Shown here: piece after piece, positions 1 through 11,033 of the stretch | Position numbering within the stretch: position 1 is the first letter of the stretch | Layout of the letters: the number at the start of each line of letters is the position of its first letter | From: Parasponia andersonii | Lineage: Eukaryota > Streptophyta > Magnoliopsida > Rosales > Cannabaceae | Length of the DNA: 64,000 nt | Reading direction: 5' to 3' | NCBI GenBank assembly: GCA_002914805.1 | Contig: JXTB01000076.1 | Location: 722,134 to 786,133, forward strand | Position numbers and translations under genes: made by a program | The notes under the pieces: generated by a model | Told to the model about the DNA's origin: nothing | The model's input: the letters and a program-made list of their open reading frames with translations, nothing else | Databases searched by the model: none

Positions 1-231
1 GAATGACTTTTAAGGTAAAAGAATTGATAAAAAATATTAATATTTATTAGTTTCATTTCTATAGCTAATTTTATATTTATTAAAAAAATTGAAGCCCAAA
101 CTTGCCTCTATGTGCATCTAATCCATACGTGACTCCAATACAAACATTCAACCACAATTACCTCTATAAACTTACTTTATTATAGCTTTACCGATATGCA
201 AAATGACTATATTGAAGTCTATATATAAAAA

Positions 232-591
232 GGATAACTGTAAAATAAATATCTTAAAGTGTTTTGTAATTTAAATCTTGAAGTTTGAATTCTGCAAAAT
301 AATATCCTAAAATTAAGAATTTTTGAAAATTAATACCTGGACAGATTTTTTGAGCAATTTTAGGAATGAAAAAAACAATAATATCCTCTATTAATACTAG
401 ATTAATCCATATTATTCATCTTAATTTTGAGGATCTAATTGTATTTTATCAGTTAAAATTATTCAAAAAGTCAACCTAGAGTATTAATTTTCAGAATTTT
501 TAATCTCAGTATATTATTTTGCAGAGTCTAAACTTCAGGGTTTAAATTACAGAACACCCAAACCTCATGATATTTTTTTTGGTAGTTATCC
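232..591. repeat. Palindromic (foldback) MITE, copy 1
   Basis: The two halves are imperfect reverse complements: the left edge starts GGATAACTG and the right edge ends AGTTATCC, and matching blocks (TGTAATTTAAA.., CTGCAAAATAATAT..) run inward on both arms for about 170 bases. It has no coding capacity. The sequence ATATATAAAA lies just left of it (221-230) and again just right (from 592), as a 9-10 bp target duplication would. Long terminal inverted repeats with a 9-10 bp duplication suggest a Mutator-like MITE, though that class is inferred. A second copy lies at 43104-43501. Confidence 0.7.
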
Positions 592-927
592 ATATATAAA
601 ATTTTAAAAAAAAACATATTAAGGTAATACATGAAATCCAAAGGGAAAAAAAAAAAGAAGAAAAGACAGAGAGAGAACTTACTAATGTAATAAGAGATAG
701 TAAAGCAAAATTAAAAATTTATATACAATGTTATAGAAAACAAAACTTTGAACCAGTGAAAAAAAAAGAAAATATTAGGAAAAAAAATTTCAAAAAAAAA
801 GAAAACATATTTCTAAACGACTAGAAATAGCAATGATAATGTAAGAAATGAAAAACGTGAATGAGAATAAAAATGCAAAATCAACTATGGAATAAGAATG
901 AACAAAAAAAGGAAAGGGATTGGGAAA
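592..927. other. AT-rich intergenic DNA, no gene seen
   Basis: Purine-rich and A-rich sequence with many short poly-A runs. I see no open frame, RNA gene or repeat boundary that can be supported. Confidence 0.6.
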
Positions 928-1667
928 AAAAAACTATCCAACATATTAGGTCATAAATAGGTTATCCATTATAAATAAATTTCTATATTTATACAAGTAG
1001 TACTTACATTAGATGTTTAGGTAGAATTGTTAATATTATTATATCTATCAAATAAAAATTCAACGGTTCAAAGTAACCATGCATGGTAAAAAAAAGGATA
1101 CCCAGTTGAATGAGTTTTATTTCCTTTCAATGTAATGGGTGTATTAAATGTAAAAAAGGATAAGGCTTCAAAGGGAAAAGATAAGATGTGTACATACTAT
1201 TGCTCTTTTTCTCTTAATCCTTTTTTTTTCCTTAAAAAAGAAAAGTGTTGCACCCACCACAAGTAGAGTTATTAAATGTGTCGGGCTAACACAACCCATT
1301 TATGTTAGATACAAACGTGTTTTTGTGCCATGCTAGGCACGACATACTTTTTAGTCGTATTGTGCTGTGCCAACCCATAATATAAAATCACTGGTATATA
1401 CTTTAACTTGCTGTGCTAAGCCGTGCCAGTTTTTTGAGCTTAAATTGGTCCATCTAATTAGTAAATTTTATTAGTTTTAGTGTGCAATGACTCGACTTTT
1501 TGGTCTGTTAACTACATATATTTTTAACTTATTTATTTAAAAAGAGGAACATAGATTCTGAAAATTCATGGCATTTATTATTTTTCTAAATACTTTTATT
1601 TCTTTCTTAAGATGTTGATATTCATAATTATTAATTTATTTAATTCAATAATTTTAAAAATAAGTAA
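928..1667. repeat. 740-bp direct repeat, copy 1
   Basis: Repeated at 1669-2408 with a constant offset of 741 bases and only about a dozen single-base differences by eye (for example GTGTCGGGC against GTGTCGTGC). The only base between the copies is an N at 1668. A near-identical pair abutting at an assembly N is best read as two allelic contig ends placed side by side, not as a real tandem duplication. From 1264 the repeat holds a hAT-like end (TAGAGTTATTAAA followed by GGCACGAC-type subterminal motifs). Confidence 0.85.
1264..1440 (+). mobile_element. Decayed hAT-like terminal region
   Basis: Begins TAGAGTTATTAAA, close to the TAGAGCTGTCAAA-type terminal repeat of many plant hAT elements, and is followed by short GC-richer motifs (GTGCCATGCTAGGCACGAC, CTGTGCTAAGCCGTGCC) of the kind found in hAT subterminal regions. 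No transposase is attached and no 8-bp target duplication was found, so this is a remnant. The same sequence recurs in the 740-bp copy at about 2005. Confidence 0.4.
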
Positions 1668-1668
1668 N

Positions 1669-2408
1669 AAAAAACTATCCAACATATTAGGTCATAAATA
1701 GGTTATCCATTATAAATAAATTTCTATATTTATACAAGTAGTACTTACATTAGATGTTTAGGTAGAATTGTTAATATTATTATATCTATCAAATAAAAAT
1801 TCAACGGTTCAAAGTAACCATGCATGGTAAAAAAAAGGATACCCAGTTGAATGAGTTTTATTTCCTTTCAATTTAATGGGTGTATTAAATGTAAAAAAGG
1901 ATAAGGCTTCAAAGGGAAAAGATAAGATGTGTACATACTATTGCTCTTTTTCTCTTAATCCTTTTTTTTTCCTTAAAAAAGAAAAGTGTTGCACCCACCA
2001 CAAGTAGAGTTATTAAATGTGTCGTGCTAACATAACCCATTTATGTTAGATACAAACGTGTTTTTGTGCCATGTTAGGCACGACATATTTTTTAGTCGTA
2101 TTGTGCTGTGCCAACCCATAATATAAAATCACTAGTATATACTCTAACTTGCTGTGCTAAGCCGTGCCACTTTTTTGAGCTTAAATTAGTCCATCTAATT
2201 AGTAAATTTTATTAGTTTTAGTGTGCAATGACTCGACTTTTTGGTCTGTTAACTACATACATTTTTAACTTATTTATTTAAAAAGAGGAACATAGATGCT
2301 GAAAATTCATGGCATTTATTATTTTTCTAAATACTTTTATTTCTTTCTTAAGATGTTGATATTCATAATTATTAATTTATTTAATTCAATAATTTTAAAA
2401 ATAAGTAA
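1669..2408. repeat. 740-bp direct repeat, copy 2
   Basis: Second copy of 928-1667, ending at the shared ATAAGTAA. It includes the same hAT-like end, here at about 2005. Substitutions are spread evenly with no visible indel, as expected for two haplotypes of one locus. Confidence 0.85.
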
Positions 2409-5400
2409 GATACATTAGAATGGTTAAGTAACCTTTGTTTAAGTTTGTTTATAAACTTTTTACTTGGAGTGATTTGAATAAAACGCAACCATAAAGGACT
2501 CCCAAATGAGGAGGGGGGTCACATATAAACTACTTAAATTCCAAGTTTTCCTTAGATAGTTTAAGTCTATTTGACAAAATTTCTTGAGTTTTACATTTAT
2601 TCAAATCAAAACATTTTCATTTTAGATCTTCTCATATTGAAAAATGTTTATTTTAAACTATATTCAATCAAAATACCTTTTCAAGTTTAACTTAATAAAG
2701 CCATGCATTGCGAAAAAAATGTCATTTGTCTCATTATAAATATGTTTTCAAACAACATCGAGCTTACGTAGTTAAAATCATTTGTCTCATAATACGAACA
2801 TATGCAGAAATAATTTAATAGTAGTATTCTATTACCCGTACTTCGTATTCATCGCTGCCTTATTTTCAGTTAACCTATCAATCAAATCAAAGGTTTTTTT
2901 TCCTTGGTATCTACGATATGGATACTCATAAAACATTAGCTTTTGCTCAACAAGAACAATGTATTTCTCACAAATCATTTTATTCATAAACAAACAATTT
3001 TTTATGAAAATCCGGTTATATTGTTTTATGAAATCATTACTTTATATTTTATTATAAAATATTGTATAATTATTTTATCTCATTTTTTATTACAAAGTCT
3101 TTTATCTTTTTTATGGGCCCTGGTGTTTGTACCGAATATGTATTACTGAATAGGGAACCAGAGGAGCGACCCAACTGAAAATACCCACGGTCATAAACTC
3201 AATATACTTTTTCTCGGGAATACTTATCTAGGAAGGTCAACCTTATGTTCTCTTAGATATCCTCACCTATTAGAAGTTAGTACGACGCCTTTAAATTCTT
3301 ATCTTATTTAGTCATTTCTTAACTAGAGTAGGTACGCTTCAACAACAAACTCAAATACTCTACTATCATAATATTTACTTTGTTAAAGTATGCTTATAGT
3401 ATTTTAATATGATAATATTATAAAATAAGCATACATCATTTTAATAACATAGGAAATATATCATTATAAGTATTTTTCACATTATATATAAGTTATATAA
3501 TTATAAAGGCAAGTTATCACATAAAATAATACAAAACATATGATAGTGCAAAGATGAAATATTTTCAAGACTATTCATGCTGTAGATGAGATTGTACTTA
3601 CATTGTAATATGATTGTTCTAACTCCACTCGTTAATTATATACGTCTACATCAAAGTTTTACCTTGACGTATGCATACTCTATTTGTTAGAGTAATTTAA
3701 AGTAGACCCATACTTTTCTTCTAAACTTCTAATTACTTAGTAGGCTTAAGATAACTAAGACTTTGTCTTGATCAAACATAAAACTTCACATTTGAGAAAC
3801 TATGACATGTTATACTCTTTGACTTTTATACTTTCAACTTAGTGGATGAGATTTAATTCTCCTTAGCGTTTATCGTGGTGATCTTTTTTAATCTATCAAT
3901 AATTTGGTTATCGATTCGCTTAATATCATCCTAAATCAGTTAAGTTTTCTTAGTTATTTACTTTTCATCAATTACTTTGAATTATTCTTGATTAATTATT
4001 TTATTCGTAATTAAGGATCATAATATGATAAGTGAGTCAAACATACTAATAGCTACACAAATTTAAAGTCTAAAATCATACTTGGGACAAAATATTATTA
4101 GGCATTGTTCACGCTTTTTAGGCCTACAACTTAATTTAGACTAATACATTTAGAGGCATACATAATTTATTTCCTATTATTAATTTCATATCTTAAACTT
4201 AAATAAATCTTTTTTTATCCAAATTAGAGATCTAAAATAAAGTTTCCTATTTATTCTTACACCAAATCCACAACCCCAAAATTTCAAGTTTTAATTTACA
4301 CGTTTGTCCATAATCTTTAGATTTCTAATATTTATGCCCTCTAAAGGTAAATCTTGAGCTATAGATTATCTTTTTGTTAAGATTCTTCCTTTATTTATTT
4401 TTACACTTTCATATAGTTTTAAAACTTTCCAAAATTACTTTCTCATCGATTTGACCCATATTTTGTCAAAATTACACTTTTGACCAAGAATACTCAAAAT
4501 TTTGATATTTTAGTCCCTTCAACTTTTGAGCAAACATTCTTAATTTTTGGAAAGTATTTTTAATGGGTAAAAATTTGTTCTTAACGATCTAAGTCTAAAT
4601 TATTAAGCTTGATTCATTTTCATGTATATTTTATTTAAGGGTCTTTCAACTAAAACAAAGCTTCAACTTTTGAGTTTAGTCATTTTGATTTCATTTTATT
4701 ATTATTATTGTTATTATTGTAGTCTTTATTATCTTGAAGTATTCATATTTAGATGCTTAAGAACTTAACAAAATAAGCCTTGATATTAAAATAAATTACA
4801 TAGCATCTAAAGTAAATCAAATATATTATTAACTATTTATTCTTTTGTAATATTTGTTTAAATACATAATAAGCAAGTTAAAGGAATATTTACCTTCCAA
4901 GCTTTTATCTTCTTTCTTGGAGTGTTTGGGAACTTTTCCAAGTATCAATATTTTGCTAGAAATCAAAATAATAAAATTAGAATTCTCATAATTTTAGAGC
5001 TAAAATTCTTCAGAAACTTAAATGTGTTAGTGCAACATACTTTCCAAGATTTTTCTTTCTTCTTCCTTATGTTTCTACTATTTTCTGTTCTCTTGATTAC
5101 AATTTTTAATTTCTAAAGTCTTTGTAGGAAAAAGCAAAAGGAAGATGGGTAATATATTATAACTCTTGTGGGATTAGAAAAAAGTGTGATAGAAAGAATT
5201 TTTCCTTTAGTTTTCTTTCAGAGAAAGGATGATAGGAAAAATGAAGATAGTTTTAACTAAGTAATTGAAATGTTAAGAATGGATTTTTAATTGCCAAATG
5301 AAGGGTCTATTTATAGGCCATCCATAGTAGGAATCCAATAATATATTACTTTCACATTCTATCTAATAATCCAAGCACCATAATTATTAATTTTGTCTAT

Positions 5401-7011
5401 ACATCTTCTTTTCTTACTCCACTATCTTTTCTTTTACTTTATTTTTCACTTATCTACTACTTTTGTCTCTAATATTTCCTCTTTTTCAATTATTTGAAAT
5501 CTAATACCACTAACTACTAAAGAAAATATCCACTATATTATTCTTTTCTTACTGTTTGAATTATTTTGAAGACAAAAGTTACCAATTAGTTTTGTTTAAA
5601 TATTTTCTTTGAATTATGGCTACTAATTTCTAAAGAATATCTCTATTACCATTTTCATTAATTATTTTGGAGACAAAAGCTATCAATTAGTTTTGTCTAT
5701 ATTTTCCTTTTTTAGAATTACCTACTAACATTATTTCTTTTCTTTTTCTATTCTACTAATTTAAAGTTATCTCCTCCCTAAGATAAAACTTCACTAGTTT
5801 TCATCTGTTTTCTACAACTTATTTTTAACCATTGGATTGATTTGTTTACTTAATTCTTTGTATAATTAAATCCTAGCAATTCAAATTGGGTCATGATACT
5901 ATTTTGATGCAACTATTAACTTTGGGTTATAAGATATAACAATTTCTAATGTGATATATTTATGTCATATTCTTATTTAGGTGACCTATGCCATCATGAT
6001 GCACATAATATTTTCTTAGTAAAATTAATTTATTGTTAAGGAAACTAAATTAACATTCTTAATATTTCTAACTTAAAACAAAGAATAATTATGATTATCT
6101 CACGTAACAAAATTTAGTATTATAATCATACTACATATATAATTTCAAGTGTTGCAAAAATAAACTTATTAAAATTCGATATTAAGACTTATTAATAAAA
6201 ATTCTACTAAGGTTATACGTCTAAAGATTCCTAGAGGGTTACATAGTGTCCCTTTTATCAATTATTTTTCAAATAGTTCAAATTTATATAAAAAGAAAGG
6301 CAGATGTAATGTAAAATTTTATACACCAAAAGGAAAAAAAAAAAAAGAAAAAAACTTGAGAATACTTGAAATAAGAATTATTGTTAATAGATTAACTATC
6401 TTCTAACTACTTTTGTGGATATTAAATTTATAAACAATAATTTCAAAAATATATTAAATACATCTTAATTAGGTTTGTATTGTATCTACTTAATCATATA
6501 TTCATAATTATTTGAAATTTTTTTTTTATTTGAATGAAAATCTATTAAGGTAAAGAAGTATCGGGAGAGATTATAAGTATCCGAACTATGTTAATGGTAC
6601 CCAACTATTTCAACAATTCTTTGCTTAAAAACTCTTGAATAAACTACTATTAATAAAAAAAAAATTAGTAGAAAAGAGAACAATAATTTAAAGCTTACAA
6701 CTCGAAAGCAAAAGTAACTAGAAAAAACCTAAAAAAATTATATGAGCCTCATTAAAACTTGACTTAACAAAACTCAATGAGAAAAAAGTTCTAGTTAGGA
6801 AAAAAATACTCATTACTCAAGAAAGAAACCATTAACAAAAATAATAGAAACACCTGAAAGTTAAATAGCTTACAATGTAAGAAAAAAGTTAAATTTTATT
6901 CATTTTCTTCGTCGTTATTTAACTCTAAGTTTGCAAATTCTTCTTCATATATTGTGTGGTGTATTTTTTGCAAATGTTTTCCTCACTTTTTCTTATCCTA
7001 GATTCTATTAT

Positions 7012-7051
<40 letters not shown>

Positions 7052-7364
7052 TAATTGAAGATATCTTGCAATTATTAAACAGTTATATCATATATCAATA
7101 TAAGATATGTATTTTTCTTCCAAAAATTCAAAATATCTATTTATAAATGTTGAAGGTATGTAATGTAGGACTAGGATGTGTCACATAATTCTCAACTACG
7201 TCAATTTAATAAATATCATACTTCGAAACATATAAAATACATCATATTCTAAATTTATTTTTAGACCAAAATTGAACTAGATCGAAGTGCTAAGGAAAAT
7301 AAATAAATAAAAAATTAAGACACGAATGTTGGAAAAATAAAATGATAATTATGCATATATTTAA
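2409..7364. other. AT-rich intergenic DNA, no gene supported
   Basis: About 5 kb of very AT-rich sequence. The few short open frames (60-80 codons) are rich in Phe/Ile/Tyr/Leu, as expected of AT-rich noncoding DNA, and show no domain. Two degenerate copies of a block reading TTATTTTG(A/G)AGACAAAAG occur near 5561 and 5662, about 100 bases apart, hinting at an old local tandem repeat. Nothing else is recognised. Confidence 0.6.
7015..7045. repeat. (AT)n microsatellite
   Basis: Uninterrupted AT dinucleotides for about 31 bases. A short open frame running through it is a by-product of the repeat. Confidence 0.9.
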
Positions 7365-7602
7365 TGTGCTAATTTATCGTGCCTCTCTTGCTAGTGTACC
7401 ATGATATGTCGTACCTATGGGTCATCTCGTACGATGCTTGTAGAAGTATTGTACCATACTTAGCCCATCATATCTAATTCATTGGCTCGATACGGTCCAT
7501 AAAATTGTATCGTACCTAGTATGATCCATAATTTAAGGAGTCATGTCATGTTATGCCACCATAGTAATAGGCTGACTTGACCTTCTTGATAGCTCTACTC
7601 AT
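7365..7602 (-). mobile_element. Decayed hAT-like terminal region (right end)
   Basis: Contains many diverged copies of TCGTACC/ATGTCGTACC/GGTCCAT-like words and ends ..CTTGATAGCTCTACTC. Reversed, that end reads TAGAGCTATCAAG, which matches the TAGAGCTGTCAA-type end of plant hAT elements. No transposase or target duplication is visible. It is opposite in orientation to the end at 1264/2005, but the flanking eight bases do not match, so I do not join them into one element. Confidence 0.4.
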
Positions 7603-9208
7603 AAACTTGAAAGAAGTATGAGTAGAAAAGAGAATGAGTAGAAAAGAGAAAAATATAGATAAAATGTGTGAAGAGAATTGACAAAATTAGACTAAGGGAT
7701 ATTTTAAGAAAAATTAAGTGTATTAAAAGTAGAAATTAAATTTTAAATTTCAATTCAATGTATAGTTTTCGAAATAGTGAGGAACGTAAACTCCTAAGTT
7801 TGACAATAGTACTAGGTCTTCTTATTTAATATAGCTAAATAGTCTTACAAATTTCAACCATTTTAAAAAGTTAGTCATCTAAAGCAAATGCCAAATATGA
7901 GAAAAAAGAAAATTTGAAACTTTTTTTTTAATAAAAATGGGCTCTTTAAGAGAATAATGTTAATAAAAGCTAAAAAAATTTCAGTTACAATACAAATACA
8001 GATGATCACAATTTCAAACTCCTTAAAAATATAGACGAAAAATTGATGACAAATACAATAATAAGAAAAATTACAAGTTATCATAATTCTCCAAGAGAAG
8101 AAGATAGTAAGGACCACTAGCAAATAATTGCCTTAACATACTATTAGAATGTGTTCTTAGCATGTAGACTATGATTCCAACATCAAATAAGATCTATGCC
8201 TACTAAAAAGAAAACCAACTCATTTGTATTACAAAATTAAATTAAAAAAAAAAAACCTTAAACTCAAAATATAATAAATGAAATTTAAAATGCATACAAA
8301 TAAAAAATCAAATGTTATTAAAATTCACACAAATATGATATTACAACCATATCTAAATCTGGACCTATTAAAAAAATAAAAAATCTCTCATCTCCCTCGA
8401 TCCCGAAAGAGATCAAGGAGGATAAAGGAGGAAGATAAGCCAAAAATGAAGATTAAAAATCCTTTTCTGGCCTATTGTGAGAGCGACGACAAGATTTTTT
8501 GAAAGAGAAAGAGAATGAAGACTAGAATCTTTTGGGAGAAGCAAATCCGTGATTTGGATAAACCTGAATCTAAAGATAACAATTGAGATGGAAAAGGAAA
8601 TAGGTGGATCATCGTTACAACTCACAATATTTTGTAGTATTCATCAGTCAATTTCGTAGTTGGTCACTTAATTCTCATGAAGAAGTTGTGATTATCTTTT
8701 TCCTTTTCCTTTTTTTCTTCGACATCAAACTGACTAACGAGTTGACTATTTTTCTCACGAAGAACATTACTAATTCATTGTGTTGCTTATTTTTGCAATG
8801 TCCACCTCCTTATTACCAAATATTAGTAATGAATAGTCTCTTACCAAAACCTAAGCAGTGACGACATCATTTGGCCGTCTTTTTCTTAAATATTTCTTTT
8901 TTTTATTTTAATAAATCAAAAAAATACTCTTTATTGGGACGATAATTATCATATTTAATCCTGTTTTTAGGAAACTTAATAATATCCTATAATCCTACCT
9001 TAATGCAGCTTAAGGATGCAAAATATAGTCTCTATTAAATTTTAATTTTAATTGAAGTTGTAAATTGAATAGAACTAAAAGGAAAATATTTTTATTATTT
9101 TTTTTAAAATATGGACGAGATATTTTGAATTTGTGGTCAAGGGTGGTATTTAGCAAAAATAAAGGGATTATTTGTGGGATAGTTCACATTTTTTCCCCCT
9201 AAATTATC
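7603..9208. other. AT-rich intergenic DNA, no gene supported
   Basis: Short open frames at 7875-8861 on both strands have no recognisable domain, and their composition follows the local AT bias. I see no promoter, RNA gene or repeat edge. Confidence 0.55.
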
Positions 9209-9411
9209 GGATCAAGATTTACAGGTCCAAAAATTCTATAGTAACTTGTGTCCAACCACTTATATCTCAACATATAATATTTTTTTTTAAAAAAAAAACG
9301 AACCGTTGAAAAAAATTTAATCACTCTTTATTTAAAAAATTTTAAATGATATGTAAATGTCAAAATATAAGTGGTTGTTCTATATGATTTCTAGATAGGT
9401 GATCCTAATCC
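9209..9411. repeat. Small foldback (MITE-like) element
   Basis: Left arm (GGATCAAGATTTACAGGTCC.., then CCAACCACTTATAT near 9260) is mirrored on the right (ATATAAGTGGTTG near 9366, then AGGTGATCCTAATCC). About 65 bases pair on each side around an A/T-rich centre. There is no coding capacity and no clear target duplication. It lies 31 bases left of the Gypsy insertion. Confidence 0.5.
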
Positions 9412-9437
9412 AAAATTCTCGTAGGGGACCATAGGGG

Positions 9438-9442
9438 AGTAT
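9438..9442. repeat. Target-site duplication (AGTAT), left
   Basis: AGTAT directly abuts the left LTR and is repeated at 20664-20668 directly beyond the right LTR. Confidence 0.9.
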
Positions 9443-10167
9443 TGTAGATGTCGAATTCTATAATTACTTGATTAGGGCCAATGATCACCGGAGCCACTGC
9501 AACCAAGGAGATCTATTGAAGTTTTTTAGACCGCTGGGGGGACCTGCAAAAAAGAAACTCCAACACTCAAGTCAGAAAAGTGTAGGATGAATAAAATTGA
9601 AGGAATCATTACATATTTATAAGCTTAGAAATAGATATCTTAGTAATGGTAAAACTCTTAAAATTATTAGAGAATATTTAAAAATAAGTAACAATTTAAG
9701 ATTGGGATACTTACCCAATCTTACTTATTCAATTAAAAATTCTAGCAAGATAATTAGATTGAAATATCTACTTACTCGAAAGATATCAGAAATATTGAGA
9801 TTGAATCATCTTGATTAAGATTTGAAATAAAAATTACCTTACCCAACCCCTTCTACTAGGCATTTTCAGTATGATCGAGTCGAGTCAACCCTTACTTATA
9901 CGACTAAAACTATTTAAAAACTTCCACAAATTAGACTCCTCCAAACTCGGGTTGATTGAAATCTACTTTCCATAAATTGAGCTATCATATATTCCCTTTA
10001 TGTACTTTTTATAGCCAATCATCCTTAAATAGGATGAGTGAAATCCAATCATTCATAACTAAGCTGACCCGAGTCTACCATCATTTTCAAACACTCGACC
10101 ATTATTTTTCTGATTAAGAAAGACACGTGGTGGCTAAAATTGAGAAGATCAAAATTCAACCCCAATA
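9443..10167 (-). repeat. 3' LTR of the Tat element (725 bp)
   Basis: Aligns along its length with 19957-20663. It carries 18 extra bases near 10118-10135 that account for the length difference. The plus-strand left edge is TG; the right edge is TA where the other LTR has CA. In the first 170 bases the two LTRs differ at roughly 25 positions by hand count, mostly transitions, indicating an old insertion. Confidence 0.85.
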
Positions 10168-10185
10168 ATCAGCCCCCCACTCCTC
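10168..10185 (-). other. Polypurine tract of the Tat element
   Basis: On the minus strand reads GAGGAGTGGGGGGCTGAT, directly abutting the 3' LTR. This is the expected primer for plus-strand DNA synthesis. Confidence 0.75.
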
Positions 10186-10679
10186 AGTCGAGTTTACTCG
10201 ATCTTGAGGAGTAACATTTCCTTTCGCTTCAAATCTCAGTCCGACTTTTCTCTTCTTGTAGAAGGTAAATTGCCCATTGCATTTCTTGGCCACTTGTCAT
10301 TCAAAATTTACTACTCCTAACAAGACATCATAATTACACGAATCTTAAAAAACACAATTCCCCCCTTTTCTCTTTTTAAAATTTCAAATTTCAAATCTAC
10401 AAAATATCTCTCATCAATTTCAGATTTTACCTCCCAAAAATAGAATTTGACCTTTGAGTTCATACATTAATTACAAAATCATAATTAATTACTTACTAAT
10501 CAACCAAACCTACCTTAATTATTATTTGCCAACTACCATTTTAAGTCAAACATGAATCAACCCCACAATTCGAGTCAAATTCATATGTATCCAACCATTA
10601 ATACTCTTATCCTACTAATTACGAATTCTGCTCCTCCATTTCCCTCTCAATTTCGAAATTCAAATGGCCTCTCTTCCTC

Positions 10680-10688
10680 TTTAAATAG
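10680..10688 (+). promoter_or_regulatory. Possible TATA box for the antisense ORF
   Basis: TTTAAATAG in a CT-rich surround, about 350 bases upstream of the first ATG of the antisense reading frame. The spacing leaves room for a 5' leader. It is supported only by motif and position. Confidence 0.3.
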
Positions 10689-11033
10689 AAGACCATTCTT
10701 GCATTCCTCTTCATTCTCATATTCTCCATTCTCTACCTCTCTACAAAAGCTCCCCATATTTCCCAAATGTTTTTTTTACTTTTACTAGCATTGTGGAAGT
10801 TCAAGTCGACATCCAGGCAAGTTTTGAATGCTGATAATGATTTCCTTATATTTTACTCTTCATGCTTCCATACTTTGATCATTTTTTTGTATTCTAGTTT
10901 CATATTTCTTCATTAAGTAGAGCTTGTTCTCGTCTGAATGTTTATTGAATCTTCTTTCTTATATTTTCGAATTCGCTCATTGTTTTCAACCATAAAGATT
11001 ACTTGATCTTCTCTTTTTTCAATCCCTACTTTT

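Noticed and set aside
1264..7602. One 6-kb hAT element bounded by the two hAT-like ends
   Set aside because: The eight bases flanking the two ends do not match and no transposase remnant lies between them.
2943..8861. Several 60-85 codon open frames in the left AT-rich region, on both strands
   Set aside because: Composition is dominated by Phe, Ile, Tyr, Leu and Asn as expected from AT-rich noncoding DNA; no domain, no splice partners, no promoter.
9597..9818. 73-codon frame, with a 77-codon parallel at 20111-20344
   Set aside because: Both lie in corresponding positions of the two Tat LTRs; their similarity is LTR identity, not two genes.
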